Positions 5,187 to 13,298 are shown, numbered from the stretch's first letter. The stretch is 15,001 nucleotides of DNA from JACCTH01 sp050741915 (GCA_050741915.1 JBOGEX010000030.1:1-15001); one strand, 5' to 3'. Program-made: numbers and translations. Notes: generated by a model not told the origin, from the letters alone.

Positions 5187-6677
5187 TTAACGGGCGGTGA
5201 TGGTGATTGTGTGCCAGCCTTCGGCGCCGTTGGGGGCGGGTGGCACCGGGGTTTCGGTCTGGGTGAAGCCGGTTTGATCGGTCGCTCGGACGCGGATCCG
5301 ATGGCTTCCGGGTGAGAAGTCGTGCTCCAGTCGCCACTGGATCCAGGCGTCTTGAGTCAAGGGATCGCTCAGTTCAGCCTCGGTCCAAGCACTGTCGTCG
5401 ACCTGGACCTCGACGGAGGCGATACCGATGTTGGGTGCCCATGCCACTCCCGCGATGGTGCGGGGGCCGGGGGCAATGTTGTGGCGGGGGACGTCGATGC
5501 GCGATTGGGTCTTGATCGGACCTTCCTTCGACCAACCCCGCGGGACCCAGTAGGCGTCGAACGACTCCCAGGTGGTGAGCTCTATCTCCGACAGCCACTT
5601 GGTGGCGGAGACGTATCCATAAAGACCCGAGACGACTAGGCGCACCGGAAAACCATGCTCGAGGGGGAGGGCTTCGCCATTCATGGCCACGGCCACGAGC
5701 GCTTCCCTCCCGTCATAGATTGCCTCGAGCGGGAACCCGACGGTAAAGCGATCGACCGAACGCCCCACCAATTGGGACGCCTCGGGGCGCGGTTTCCCTC
5801 GATCGACTACTTGGCTGAGGGGGACGCCGAGCCAGCGGGCGTTCCCGACCAGTTTTCCTCCGACTTCGTTGGAGACGCAGGAAAGCGTGACGTAACGCTC
5901 GACCATGTCCATCTCCATCAACTCGTCGAAGGTCACTTCGTAGGGGTTGTCGACCAGACCGGTCAGCGACAGCTTCCAGGTGTCGACCGCCACCCGCGGA
6001 ACCGAGATGGCGGTGTCGATCCGGTAGAAGTCCTCGTTGGGGACGACGATCGGCGCCAGGCCCTCGATGTCGAAGGAGGTCCCCGCCGCCAGGGGAGGCG
6101 CGGTCGGATCGCCGATCTCGATGCTGGCTCGACCGCTGGCGGCGGCACGACCGGCGGCCGCCAACAGGCGACCGCCGCCGGTGAGGATCAGTCCGAGGCC
6201 GGTGAGAGACGTGGCCTTGAGGAGGGCGCGGCGGCCTTGGCTCGGCTCGGGGGACGGCCGCATCAGCCAGGTGAAGGTGGCGATGCCGGCGACAATCGCG
6301 GCCAGACCCAGAAGCCAAGGAACGGTCGGACCGGCGGTAGCAGAGAGGGTGGTGGCCCAGGCGGCCCCGATTCCAAAGACGGCGATGGCCGCAATCATCG
6401 GTTGGGGCCGGTGCCGGGAGAGAACTCCGAGGACGGCGCCCAGCCCGAGTCCGACCAGACCAATCCCGACCAGCAGGGCGGGTTTATCGCCCGTGCCGAA
6501 CACCGAAATGGCGAAGTCTTTCACCGCCGTCGGAACCGAATCGACCACTCGATCGGCGATTCCCTGGACGAGCGATGGGGCGGCGATGATGGCAGCGAGC
6601 AGCTCAGAGGCGCCAAAAGCCATAGCCACGGCCGCCATTCCGGCCAGAGCTGCGCGGGGACGTGACGGGTTGTTCAT
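5187..6677 (-). CDS. Membrane-anchored molybdopterin-dependent oxidoreductase (sulfite oxidase family)
   Basis: The N-terminal ~190 residues carry about four or five hydrophobic segments. A twin-arginine stretch, GRRALLKATSL, lies just before the last one. A sulfite-oxidase-type molybdopterin domain and a C-terminal Ig-like dimerisation domain (from VAWAPNIGIASVEVQVDD) follow. The likely Mo-ligand cysteine is in LSCVSNEVGG (residue 267 from this start). HGFPVRLVVSGLYGYVSATKW, split as HGFPVRLVV and GLYGYVSATKW, is characteristic of the family. The catalytic domain should face outside after Tat-dependent export. The substrate is not evident: sulfite, methionine sulfoxide and others are possible. 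ATG 6677 is preferred. ATG 6704 adds nine residues but has no visible ribosome site. The start is 44 bp from the divergent tag gene. Confidence 0.9.
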   Translation of the reverse strand: MNNPSRPRAALAGMAAVAMAFGASELLAAIIAAPSLVQGIADRVVDSVPTAVKDFAISVFGTGDKPALLVGIGLVGLGLGAVLGVLSRHRPQPMIAAIAVFGIGAAWATTLSATAGPTVPWLLGLAAIVAGIATFTWLMRPSPEPSQGRRALLKATSLTGLGLILTGGGRLLAAAGRAAASGRASIEIGDPTAPPLAAGTSFDIEGLAPIVVPNEDFYRIDTAISVPRVAVDTWKLSLTGLVDNPYEVTFDELMEMDMVERYVTLSCVSNEVGGKLVGNARWLGVPLSQVVDRGKPRPEASQLVGRSVDRFTVGFPLEAIYDGREALVAVAMNGEALPLEHGFPVRLVVSGLYGYVSATKWLSEIELTTWESFDAYWVPRGWSKEGPIKTQSRIDVPRHNIAPGPRTIAGVAWAPNIGIASVEVQVDDSAWTEAELSDPLTQDAWIQWRLEHDFSPGSHRIRVRATDQTGFTQTETPVPPAPNGAEGWHTITITAR

Positions 6678-6721
6678 GCTTGGTAAAACTGTTCCTCGAG
6701 CCATTTTGGTCCCAACGAGGT

Positions 6722-7336
6722 ATGGATTACGTAAAAACTCTTGACGACGGGTTGGTTCGTTGCGCTTGGGGAACGGGACTGCCCGATTATGTCGCCTACC
6801 ACGACCAGGAATGGGGGCGGCCCACGACCGATCGATCTCTCCTCTTCGAGAAGCTGTGTCTGGAGGGTTTCCAGAGCGGGCTGTCGTGGTTGACGATCCT
6901 TCGCAAGCGCGACGCCTTCCGGGCCGGCTTCAGTGACTTTGTCCCCGAGACGGTCGCCGTATTCGACGACAGCGATGTCGCCCGGTTGCTGGGAGACGCC
7001 GGCATCGTCCGCCATCAGGGCAAAATCCGGTCGGCGATCAACAATGCCCAGCAGGTGCTTGCTTGGGAGCAGAAGGAAGGGGACTTCGCCAGGTGGATCT
7101 GGCGGAACTGGGCCGATCCGAGCAACGAGCCTCCGATTGAGATCGCCGCCACCACCGAACGGTCGGCCGCCCTCGCCCGGGTGCTGAAGAAGGCGAGTTT
7201 CACGTTCGTGGGGCCAACCACCGTTTATGCCTTCATGCAAGCGATGGGGCTGGTGAACGATCACTACGCCGAGTGCCATGTGCGGGGCGATTGTCAAAAA
7301 GAGCGGATCGCCCTGATCGACACCTTGCGCCACTAA
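6722..7336 (+). CDS. tag: DNA-3-methyladenine glycosylase I
   Basis: This enzyme removes 3-methyladenine from alkylated DNA as the first step of base excision repair in the cytoplasm. The 204-residue product keeps all four zinc ligands of E. coli Tag with the same spacing: C14 (RCAWG), H27 (YHDQEWG), H181 and C185 (NDHYAECHVR). The segment EGFQSGLSWLTILRKRDAFR is typical of the family helix-hairpin region. ATG 6722 has a close GAGG at 6717-6720 and matches the family N-terminus, although the frame stays open back to 6662 within the divergent oxidoreductase start. The YbdK-type ligase gene begins 16 nt after the stop and probably shares its transcript. Confidence 0.95.
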   Translation: MDYVKTLDDGLVRCAWGTGLPDYVAYHDQEWGRPTTDRSLLFEKLCLEGFQSGLSWLTILRKRDAFRAGFSDFVPETVAVFDDSDVARLLGDAGIVRHQGKIRSAINNAQQVLAWEQKEGDFARWIWRNWADPSNEPPIEIAATTERSAALARVLKKASFTFVGPTTVYAFMQAMGLVNDHYAECHVRGDCQKERIALIDTLRH

Positions 7337-7352
7337 CAGCTAGAAATTCGCC

Positions 7353-8492
7353 ATGCATCTGATTCCCCGCCCCGCCTTCAGCCTGGGCATCGAGGAGGAG
7401 TATCTCCTCGTCGATCGTGAGACACGCAACCTCGTCAGCGATCCCAGCGTCGACATGTGGCAGAGCGCCCAGGCAACCCTGGGAGAAAAGGCGATGCCCG
7501 AGTTCCTTCGCGCCCAGCTAGAGGTGGCAACCGGGATCCATTCGAGCGTTGCTTCTGCTGGTGAGGAGTTGGCGGAGATGCGCAACACCTTGAACGAGTC
7601 GTTGGCCCCGCACGGGGCGGCAGTTATGGCTGCCTCGACCCATCCTTTCGCCCTCTGGTGGGAGCAACAACCCACCGACAGGGACCGCTACAAGGTGATG
7701 GCCGAGGACCTGGGCATGGTGGCCAGGCGCATGGTGATTTGCGGGATGCACGTCCACGCCGGGATCGAGGACCCCGACCTTCGCATCGACCTCATGAACC
7801 AGATTCGCTACTTCCTACCTCATTTGCTCGCCATCTCTACCTCGTCCCCTTTCTGGGGCTCGCGCAACACGGGTTTGAAGAGCTATCGCATCTCGACCTT
7901 CCGTACCATGCCCCGCACCGGCCTGCCGGAGGAGTTTTCGAGCTGGAGTGAGTACCAGCGCCATATCGACGTTCTGGTCCGAGCCCGGATCATTGATGAC
8001 TCCACCAAGATCTGGTGGGATATTCGTCCCTCGGCTCGATTCCCCACTTTGGAGATGCGGATCACGGATGTCTGCACCCGGGTGGAAGACGCCGCGACGG
8101 TGGCGGCTTGCTACCTGTCGGCGCTGCACATGCTCTTCCGACTCCGAGTCTCGAACCAGCGCTGGCGCCAATATGCCTCGATGCTGATCTCAGAGAACAT
8201 TTGGCGGGCGCAACGTTATGGCGTCGAGGGCACGCTGATGGATTTTGGAAAAGGCGTTTTGGTTCCGTTCAGCGAACTCGTCGAAGAAATGATCGACGTG
8301 CTGCGCCCGGACGCGGAGGAGCTCGGCTGCTGGCCGGAGGTGGAAAGGGTGCGCACGATCGTCGCCGAGGGCACCTCGGCCGAGCGCCAGATCGCCAAGT
8401 ATCAGGCGGCGATCGATGACGGAGCTTCGACCGAGGAAGCCTTGCAAGGCGTGGTCGACCATCTCATCGAGGACACCGCCCCCAAGCCCTAG
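7353..8492 (+). CDS. YbdK-type carboxylate-amine ligase (GCS2 family)
   Basis: This 379-residue protein belongs to the ATP-grasp-like glutamate-cysteine ligase type 2 family. Members join a carboxylate, classically glutamate gamma-carboxylate, to an amine with ATP; E. coli YbdK has weak GCL activity. Visible marks are LGIEEEYLLVD (11-21, metal/ATP site), ICGMHVHAGIED (129-140), SSPFWGSRNTGLKSYR, and IWWDIRPSARFPTLEMRITD with its catalytic acidic and arginine residues. Length is typical. The true substrate in this organism is not evident; actinobacteria mostly make mycothiol, so glutathione synthesis should not be assumed. The last 4 bp overlap the convergent LLM oxidoreductase gene through a shared CTAG. 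Confidence 0.9.
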   Translation: MHLIPRPAFSLGIEEEYLLVDRETRNLVSDPSVDMWQSAQATLGEKAMPEFLRAQLEVATGIHSSVASAGEELAEMRNTLNESLAPHGAAVMAASTHPFALWWEQQPTDRDRYKVMAEDLGMVARRMVICGMHVHAGIEDPDLRIDLMNQIRYFLPHLLAISTSSPFWGSRNTGLKSYRISTFRTMPRTGLPEEFSSWSEYQRHIDVLVRARIIDDSTKIWWDIRPSARFPTLEMRITDVCTRVEDAATVAACYLSALHMLFRLRVSNQRWRQYASMLISENIWRAQRYGVEGTLMDFGKGVLVPFSELVEEMIDVLRPDAEELGCWPEVERVRTIVAEGTSAERQIAKYQAAIDDGASTEEALQGVVDHLIEDTAPKP

Positions 8493-9253
8493 CTGCGGTT
8501 GTGATCGTCGCGCCAGGCGAGCCAATCCCGTACTGGGGCGAGGTCGTAGCGGAGGTCTCCCAGGGTGAACTCGGTAACTCCTGCCTCGACAAAGCTATCG
8601 GCCTGCTCGAGCCGCCTCGGGCTGAGACCGATCGAGCGCTCGACCTCCTTGGGATCGCGACCCACCTCGGCACACCAGCGATCGAGGACGTCGGATTTGT
8701 GCTTGAAGGTCGCCAGGTCCCCAAAGCTGTGCCAGACATCGGCGTGCTCGGCGACCATCCGCAGGGTCTTACGCTCACCTCCTCCACCGATGAGAATCGG
8801 CAGGCGCCTGGTCGGAAGAGGGTTGAGCTTCGCCCAACGAGAACGAATCCGGGGAAGTGCCTGTCTCAGGTCGGCCAACCGGTTGCCGGCCGTTCCGAAC
8901 TCGTAACCGTATTCGTCGTAGTCCCTACGAAACCATCCCGCCCCGATCCCGAAGATGAGACGGCCCCCCGAGATGTGATCCACTGTGCGAGCCATGTCGG
9001 CCAGGAGCTCTGGATTGCGATAGCTGTTGCATGTGACGAGAGCGCCGATCTCGACCCGTTCGGTCTGCTCGGCCCAGGCGCCGAGCATCGTCCAGCATTC
9101 GAAGTGCAATCCGTCGGGATCCCCCGAGAGCGGGAAGAAGTGATCCCAGTTGTAGACGATGTCGACTCCCATCTCCTCGGCCTCGTCCACCGCCCCCCGG
9201 ATGGTCTTGTACTCGGCGTGCTGGGGCTGCAGTTGTACCGCGATTCGAATCAT
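8489..9253 (-). CDS. LLM-class (luciferase-like) F420-dependent oxidoreductase
   Basis: The 254-residue TIM-barrel protein begins with IRIAVQLQPQHAEY. It has the family marks NWDHFFPLSGDP (about 34-45), ALVTCNSYRNPELLADMART, GGRLIFGIGAGWFRRDYDEYG and LPILIGGGGERKTLRMVAEHAD (split here as LPILIGGGGERKTLRM and VAEHAD). These features fit the bacterial luciferase-like superfamily branch that uses reduced F420 or FMN. The IGGGGERKTLRM type is common in actinobacterial F420 proteins. The substrate is unknown. ATG 9253..9251 is preceded directly by the palindrome GTCCGGAC (9255-9262) and, further up, by a repeat-rich 170-bp region that probably holds its control sites. The 3' end overlaps the convergent ligase gene by 4 bp. 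Confidence 0.88.
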   Translation of the reverse strand: MIRIAVQLQPQHAEYKTIRGAVDEAEEMGVDIVYNWDHFFPLSGDPDGLHFECWTMLGAWAEQTERVEIGALVTCNSYRNPELLADMARTVDHISGGRLIFGIGAGWFRRDYDEYGYEFGTAGNRLADLRQALPRIRSRWAKLNPLPTRRLPILIGGGGERKTLRMVAEHADVWHSFGDLATFKHKSDVLDRWCAEVGRDPKEVERSIGLSPRRLEQADSFVEAGVTEFTLGDLRYDLAPVRDWLAWRDDHNRS

Positions 9254-9280
9254 CGTCCGGACATTACGGCGTGTATCGAA

Positions 9281-9392
9281 TTTGAATTTGTTGCAGGGCG
9301 ACCACTCTGTAGCAAATCTGTTGCAGGGCGACCGACAGTCGGTAGTGGTGCGTCAAATTTGTGTAACCGCGGTCGTGGTACAACGAATTTGT
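9281..9392. promoter_or_regulatory. Spaced repeat array upstream of the LLM oxidoreductase gene
   Basis: The gap 9254-9425 carries four AT-rich TTTGT-like boxes at 9287, 9317 (TCTGT), 9358 and 9388, with spacings of 30, 41 and 30 bp. The first two extend into a 17-bp direct repeat, TTTGTTGCAGGGCGACC, with one mismatch (9287-9303 and 9317-9333). A 13-nt palindrome, ACCGACAGTCGGT, lies at 9331-9343, and the palindrome CAAATTTG lies at 9354-9361. Repeats spaced by about three helical turns suggest a regulator binding array, but no cognate regulator is in this window. Confidence 0.45.
9287..9333. repeat. 17-bp direct repeat, 30-bp period
   Basis: TTTGTTGCAGGGCGACC at 9287-9303 recurs at 9317-9333 with a single C for T change. 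Only two full copies are present, and the 13 bp between them is unrelated, so this is not a CRISPR array. Confidence 0.8.
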
Positions 9393-9425
9393 CAAGGGCA
9401 CGAAGAGAATCCGCGCTCAGGATTG

Positions 9426-10388
9426 TCAGTGCGCGTCTCGGGCCCCGATCGCCCACGAGAGTCCCTCCTTCGCATCGTGGGCGGCGACCTGGAGGGACCA
9501 CCCCAGCGGCGGGGCCAGGTCGGTCCAGGCAAACCATTGCAAGCGGGAGGCAGCATCTTCCATCTCCTCGCTCGATGCGGGCCACTCCCAGCCAGACAGC
9601 GTGGCGAGGGCAAACCAAGTGGCGAAGCGCCCGTAGGCCGCGCCGCGGCGGCGACCCATCGCCCCTCCGGAGGCGGCCGCCCACGCCATGTGCGCCATCG
9701 CTTCGGCCGTGGCGAGCGGGGCCATCTTCGCCGCCGGCACCGAAAGCGCCCGCAACGCCGCCACCGGCGGGCCGTCGACACAGACTGCCTGCCCGCGGCC
9801 GTTCGACTCCTCGAGCCAAGGGAGCACCAAGGCCAAGAGCGCTTCGGTCGAGGTCAGGTCGTCGACCAGTTGCACGGCGTCGGGCAGCTCGACCGGTTGC
9901 ATCCGCGGGTTCGGCGGAGCAGCCGATTCGACCCGGTCCTTGTGATAGGTCGGCAATAGGTAGGCCGGCTCCCAGGCCTTGAGGGTGAGCGGGAGCTCAG
10001 TCTGCTCCAAGTCGCTCAACCGTTCCCCGCCGACCGCACGCTCCGCGGCCACCGCCGCCCGATTAGGGCCCGGGGGCAGATGAGGGCCGAGTTCTGCGAA
10101 GGTGTGACGGTTGGCGGCCACTTCCGTCAAAGGGCCGAGAGCGAACCGTGCCGGTCCTTCTTCGACTGCGGCCGCCGCTACCAGCGGAGGTCCCTCCAGT
10201 GCCATTCGATACCGGATGTGTTGGTCCACTCCCCAGAGCTGACGTCCCCTTTCGATCGCCTCGGCGAGGAGCACTCGCAGCTTTTCCAGTTCGCCCCACT
10301 CCTCGCCAGCACAGCTGCCATCGACGATTCGCAGGAGCTCGTCGGTGTCAGAGCTCTCGATCGCCTCTCGTACCCGGCGATCGTTCAT
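9426..10388 (-). CDS. Actinobacterial hypothetical protein, possibly DUF6183-like
   Basis: The 320-residue soluble protein has no signal peptide or membrane segment. The N-terminal third is helical (REAIESSDTDELLRIVDG, EWGELEKLRVLLAEAIERG). The middle is Pro/Ala-rich, and the C-terminus holds SGGAMGRRRGAAYGRFATWF, a Gly/Arg-rich segment followed by Trp-rich sequence (GWEWP, LQWFAWTDLAPPLGW). From memory the GRRRGAAxGRF block resembles DUF6183 proteins of actinobacteria, but I cannot confirm this. No catalytic motif is evident. The start overlaps the stop of the DUF2905-like gene as ATGA, so the two are probably translationally coupled. It is the last gene of a three-gene minus-strand operon. 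Confidence 0.75.
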   Translation of the reverse strand: MNDRRVREAIESSDTDELLRIVDGSCAGEEWGELEKLRVLLAEAIERGRQLWGVDQHIRYRMALEGPPLVAAAAVEEGPARFALGPLTEVAANRHTFAELGPHLPPGPNRAAVAAERAVGGERLSDLEQTELPLTLKAWEPAYLLPTYHKDRVESAAPPNPRMQPVELPDAVQLVDDLTSTEALLALVLPWLEESNGRGQAVCVDGPPVAALRALSVPAAKMAPLATAEAMAHMAWAAASGGAMGRRRGAAYGRFATWFALATLSGWEWPASSEEMEDAASRLQWFAWTDLAPPLGWSLQVAAHDAKEGLSWAIGARDAH

Positions 10389-10609
10389 TCTCGATCGCGA
10401 AACAGGCGGAGCAACACATTGACCACAACTGTGAGCACGATGCTGATCAGGATCGACGAAGTCACCGGGAAGTTGAACCCACCCCGTTCGCCTTCGCTCC
10501 GGATGTCACCGGGCAATCGTCCGAACCACGACAACCAGCCTTGGTTGACCGCTATCCCAACGAGGATCAGGACGATTCCGAGGCCGATCCAGATGTGGCC
10601 GCTCTTCAT
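10385..10609 (-). CDS. Small two-helix membrane protein, DUF2905 family
   Basis: The 74-residue protein has a first membrane segment (about residues 5-25) and a cytosol- or surface-facing loop with the family signature FGRLPGDIR. The GFNFPVTSSILISI stretch that opens the second membrane segment (about 48-68) follows, then a basic tail, RLFRDRE. The signature and length fit DUF2905, a family of unknown function widespread in bacteria. It starts 2 nt after the stop of the upstream gene and ends inside the ATGA overlap with the next, which indicates tight co-expression. Function unknown. Confidence 0.88.
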   Translation of the reverse strand: MKSGHIWIGLGIVLILVGIAVNQGWLSWFGRLPGDIRSEGERGGFNFPVTSSILISIVLTVVVNVLLRLFRDRE

Positions 10610-10611
10610 GC

Positions 10612-10977
10612 TCAGGAACCGGGCGGCATCCCCGGGTCGCTGGATGTGTCCTCCGCCCTGCGCGGACGGCGCAGCTCCCTTCCGAACTGGGAGAAGGCGG
10701 CTCCCACCGCCTCGAAGAAACCGGTGGCCGCCCCTTTGGCCTGCTGGCGAACCCCTTCGTCACGTACGGCCGTTCCCACCGCTTCGGTGAGCCGGTCCCA
10801 GGCTCGGCCCAAAGTATGAAAGGCCTCTCGCACCTCGTCGTCCGAAGGCCCGTCCTCGTCCGGTTGCTGGCGGTAGGTGTCCTTTAGCTTCTCGCGCAGG
10901 GAGGCGAACTGCTCGCCGAGCTTCTCCCAGGGGTCTCCCTTGTCGCCGTCGATAGGATCGTTGTCGTGCGTCTCCAT
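10612..10977 (-). CDS. Small acidic, helical hypothetical protein
   Basis: The 121-residue protein is rich in acidic residues and probably mostly alpha-helical: DPWEKLGEQFASLREKLKDT, then DDEVREAFHTLGRAWDRLTE, then a Gly/Ala-rich amphipathic segment, GFFEAVGAAFSQFGRELRR, and a disordered tail. No signal peptide, catalytic motif or known family is evident to me. It is the first gene of the operon with the DUF2905-like protein, 2 nt away. Its 5' end (ATG 10977..10975) overlaps the divergent exonuclease start by 12 bp, so each promoter must lie within the other gene's coding region. Confidence 0.78.
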   Translation of the reverse strand: METHDNDPIDGDKGDPWEKLGEQFASLREKLKDTYRQQPDEDGPSDDEVREAFHTLGRAWDRLTEAVGTAVRDEGVRQQAKGAATGFFEAVGAAFSQFGRELRRPRRAEDTSSDPGMPPGS

Positions 10978-11832
10978 CTGCTCGATGGTACCTATGAGCT
11001 GTTTCGAGCTTTTTATGGCCGGCCCCTGCGCGAGGCGCCGGACGGTCGCGAGGTGGGGGCGACCCTGGGTGTGATCGAGACGACCCTCTCATTGCTGCGA
11101 GAACCCGGCGTGAGCCACATCGCGGCCGCCACCGACACGGTGATCGAGTCCTTCCGCAACGACCTGTTCGCCGGTTATAAGACTGGGGCCGGCGTCGATC
11201 CCCTGCTCATGGCGCAGTTCCCATTGGTCGAACGGGCCTTCGCCACCATCGGCGTCGTTTGTTGGGGAATGCTCGAATACGAAGCCGATGACGCCATTGC
11301 TACTGCTGCCTGGCGGTGGTGCGAGGACGTCGAGCAGGTGGTCATCTGCACGCCAGATAAGGACATGTGCCAGTGTGTGATCGGAGATCGGGTGGTGACG
11401 CTCAATCGGCGTGAGCAGAAGGTGCTGGACGAAGACGGCGTCAAGGCCAAATTCGGCGTCGGTCCCGAGTCGATCCCCGACTACTTGGCCCTGGTCGGCG
11501 ACACCGCCGATGGGGTTCCCGGCTTGCCGGGCTGGGGTCCCAAATCGGCCTCGACGGTTCTCAGCCGGTGGCGCCACCTGGAAACGATCCCGACTCGAGC
11601 AGAGGACTGGGAGGTGACCGTGCGCGGCGCTCCCAAGCTCGCCGCCACACTTACTGAGCGAGTAGAGGATGTATTTCTCTATCGCGATCTCACCACTTTG
11701 CGGAAAGATGCCGATCTGTCCGCGAGCCTCGAGGATCTGGAATGGATAGGCGTCGACAAAGCAGCCTTTCTCGAACTATGCGACGAGCTAGGCTTCGACG
11801 ACGTCCGCACCCGTCCCCACTTGTGGCAGTAG
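10966..11832 (+). CDS. Stand-alone 5'-3' exonuclease (PolI N-terminal / flap nuclease family)
   Basis: The 288-residue protein matches the 5'-nuclease domain of DNA polymerase I without the polymerase. Such enzymes remove RNA primers or 5' flaps using two metal ions. Metal-binding and DNA-binding motifs are present in order: LLDGTYELFRAFYG (D7), the FRNDLFAGYK arch segment, LEYEADDAIA (E106, D108, D109), CTPDKDMCQCV (D131, D133), and the helix-hairpin-helix GDTADGVPGLPGWGPKSA (178-195). The usual SDN is ADG here. The start is GTG 10966, with AGGA at 10954-10957 about 8 nt upstream. It overlaps the divergent small gene by 12 bp, and the stop is 1 bp from the convergent FAD enzyme. Confidence 0.92.
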   Translation: MRLHLLDGTYELFRAFYGRPLREAPDGREVGATLGVIETTLSLLREPGVSHIAAATDTVIESFRNDLFAGYKTGAGVDPLLMAQFPLVERAFATIGVVCWGMLEYEADDAIATAAWRWCEDVEQVVICTPDKDMCQCVIGDRVVTLNRREQKVLDEDGVKAKFGVGPESIPDYLALVGDTADGVPGLPGWGPKSASTVLSRWRHLETIPTRAEDWEVTVRGAPKLAATLTERVEDVFLYRDLTTLRKDADLSASLEDLEWIGVDKAAFLELCDELGFDDVRTRPHLWQ

Positions 11833-11833
11833 G

Positions 11834-13258
11834 TCAGGAAAGGACGGAGCGGAGCGCTGACCGCGCCGCCCAGAACCCGCACATCCCGTGCACGCCGGCC
11901 CCAGGAGGCGTGGACGAGGAGCACAGAAAGACGTTGGGGAGCGGGGTGCCATACGGGTTTCGGGCTGGAATCGGTCGGAAGAGGACTTGCTTCAGCGTGT
12001 GGGCCCCGCCGGTGATGTCTCCTCCGACAAGGTTGGGGTTGTAAGCCTCCAGGTCGGCCGGAGTCGAAACACAGCGCTCGATGATCCTCTCTGAGAATCC
12101 GGGAGCAAGGTTTTCGATTTCCTGCTCGATCCTGGGCCGGAAATCGGTGACGGATCCTCGGGGGACGTGGGCATAGATCCAAAGCGTGTGCCGGCCGTCC
12201 GGAGCCCGGCTCGGGTCGAAGGCGCTTGGTTGAGCGACGAGGATGAATGGCCGTTCAGGCTCCTTTCCCTTCCAGATCCTCGCCTCGGCCTCGATGATTG
12301 ATTGCGACGAGCCGATGTGAATCGTTCCCGCGTCCTCGAGACGATGATTGGCCCAGGGAACAGGACCGCTCAACGCGTAGTCAATCTTGAAGGCCCCCGG
12401 AGCCCGGCGGAAGCGGCCGAGGCGACGACGGTAGGTATCAGAGAGCGAACTACCGGCCATGCGAATGAACACGTCCGGGGTGACATCGAGGAACACTGAT
12501 TTGGCAGCTGGGAGCTTGGCCAGGTCCTCGACCCACAGTCCGGTTTCGATCTCGCCGCCCAGCGAGCGGAAGTATGACGCCAGCGCGTCGACAATCGCTT
12601 GTGACCCGCCGGCGGCAAAAGGCCAACCCCAACGATGAGCGGTGATCGGATAAAGCAGTCCGTAGGCGGCAGTGAATCGCTTGGAGAGCGGCAAGTAGGA
12701 GTGGGCCGAGGTGCCGGCAAACAACGCCTTGGCCGGTTCGTGGCGGAAGGAATTGATGAGGGTGGTGGCGGGAAGCACTCCCACCCAGCCGAAGCGAGCC
12801 ATCGCCACCGGATGCTTGGGGATTCGCAACAAGGGGCTGAGGAGCGAAGACTCGATCTTGTCCCATGCTTCGACCAGGGGTGCAATCCGGTCCCGATATT
12901 CCTCGCCGTCGGCGCCGCCTAACTCCTCGGCGGTGCCCTCGAGTGATCGATGGACCATCACTGCTTCTCGCGGACTGATCGGATGTGCGAATGGAGTGAC
13001 GGGGTGGACCCAGCGGAGTCCATGCTCTTCGAGGGGGAGTTGGCGAAAGAAGGGCGAGCCGAGGCCCAGGGGGTGGACGGCAGAGCAAACGTCATGACGA
13101 AAGCCGGGTTGGGTGAGCTCCATGGTCCGGGCTCCGCCGCCGACGGTTGCACCTCCCTCGATGACCTTGACCGAGCGACCTGCCCGGGCCAGTGCGACGG
13201 CAGCGGCGAGCCCGTTGGGCCCGGCGCCGACTACGACCGCGTCATAACTTCTCTGCAG
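11834..13258 (-). CDS. Phytoene-desaturase-like FAD-dependent oxidoreductase, start codon unclear
   Basis: This protein belongs to the NAD(P)/FAD amine-oxidase/CrtI-like superfamily, close to the phytoene desaturase / PYROXD2 type. It has an N-terminal dinucleotide-binding motif, YDAVVVGAGPNGLAAAVALA, then VIEGGATVGGGARTMEL, the mid-protein WGWPFAAGGSQAIVDALASY, and the C-terminal FAD closure FLCSSSTPPGAGVHGMCGFW. The substrate may be a carotenoid or another polyene; no crtB is in view. The frame includes the FAD motif only if translation starts at a CTG (13258..13256). The first ATG in frame is 13123, which would delete the motif. ATG 13266 has a GAGG upstream but is out of frame, so a small indel is also possible. 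The coordinates here use the CTG. Confidence 0.85.
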   Translation of the reverse strand: MQRSYDAVVVGAGPNGLAAAVALARAGRSVKVIEGGATVGGGARTMELTQPGFRHDVCSAVHPLGLGSPFFRQLPLEEHGLRWVHPVTPFAHPISPREAVMVHRSLEGTAEELGGADGEEYRDRIAPLVEAWDKIESSLLSPLLRIPKHPVAMARFGWVGVLPATTLINSFRHEPAKALFAGTSAHSYLPLSKRFTAAYGLLYPITAHRWGWPFAAGGSQAIVDALASYFRSLGGEIETGLWVEDLAKLPAAKSVFLDVTPDVFIRMAGSSLSDTYRRRLGRFRRAPGAFKIDYALSGPVPWANHRLEDAGTIHIGSSQSIIEAEARIWKGKEPERPFILVAQPSAFDPSRAPDGRHTLWIYAHVPRGSVTDFRPRIEQEIENLAPGFSERIIERCVSTPADLEAYNPNLVGGDITGGAHTLKQVLFRPIPARNPYGTPLPNVFLCSSSTPPGAGVHGMCGFWAARSALRSVLS

Positions 13259-13298
13259 AGGGACATTCTGGCCGCAGCCTCGTTACGGTCGCGTCAAG

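Noticed and set aside
5655..6665. 336-codon plus-strand frame opposite the molybdopterin oxidoreductase
   Set aside because: It is Gly/Arg/Asp-rich with no domain, and lies antisense to a protein with a clear molybdopterin domain.
6662..6721. 20-residue N-terminal extension of tag
   Set aside because: ATG 6722 has a close ribosome site and gives the usual family N-terminus with zinc-ligand spacing equal to E. coli Tag.
9287..9333. Two copies of a 17-bp repeat as a CRISPR remnant
   Set aside because: There are only two copies, the spacer is 13 bp, and no cas genes are present.
8501..9982. 493-codon plus-strand frame across the LLM gene, the repeat region and part of the 320-residue gene
   Set aside because: It is antisense to two well-formed genes, and the second half is low-complexity Arg/Pro-rich, typical of a spurious frame.
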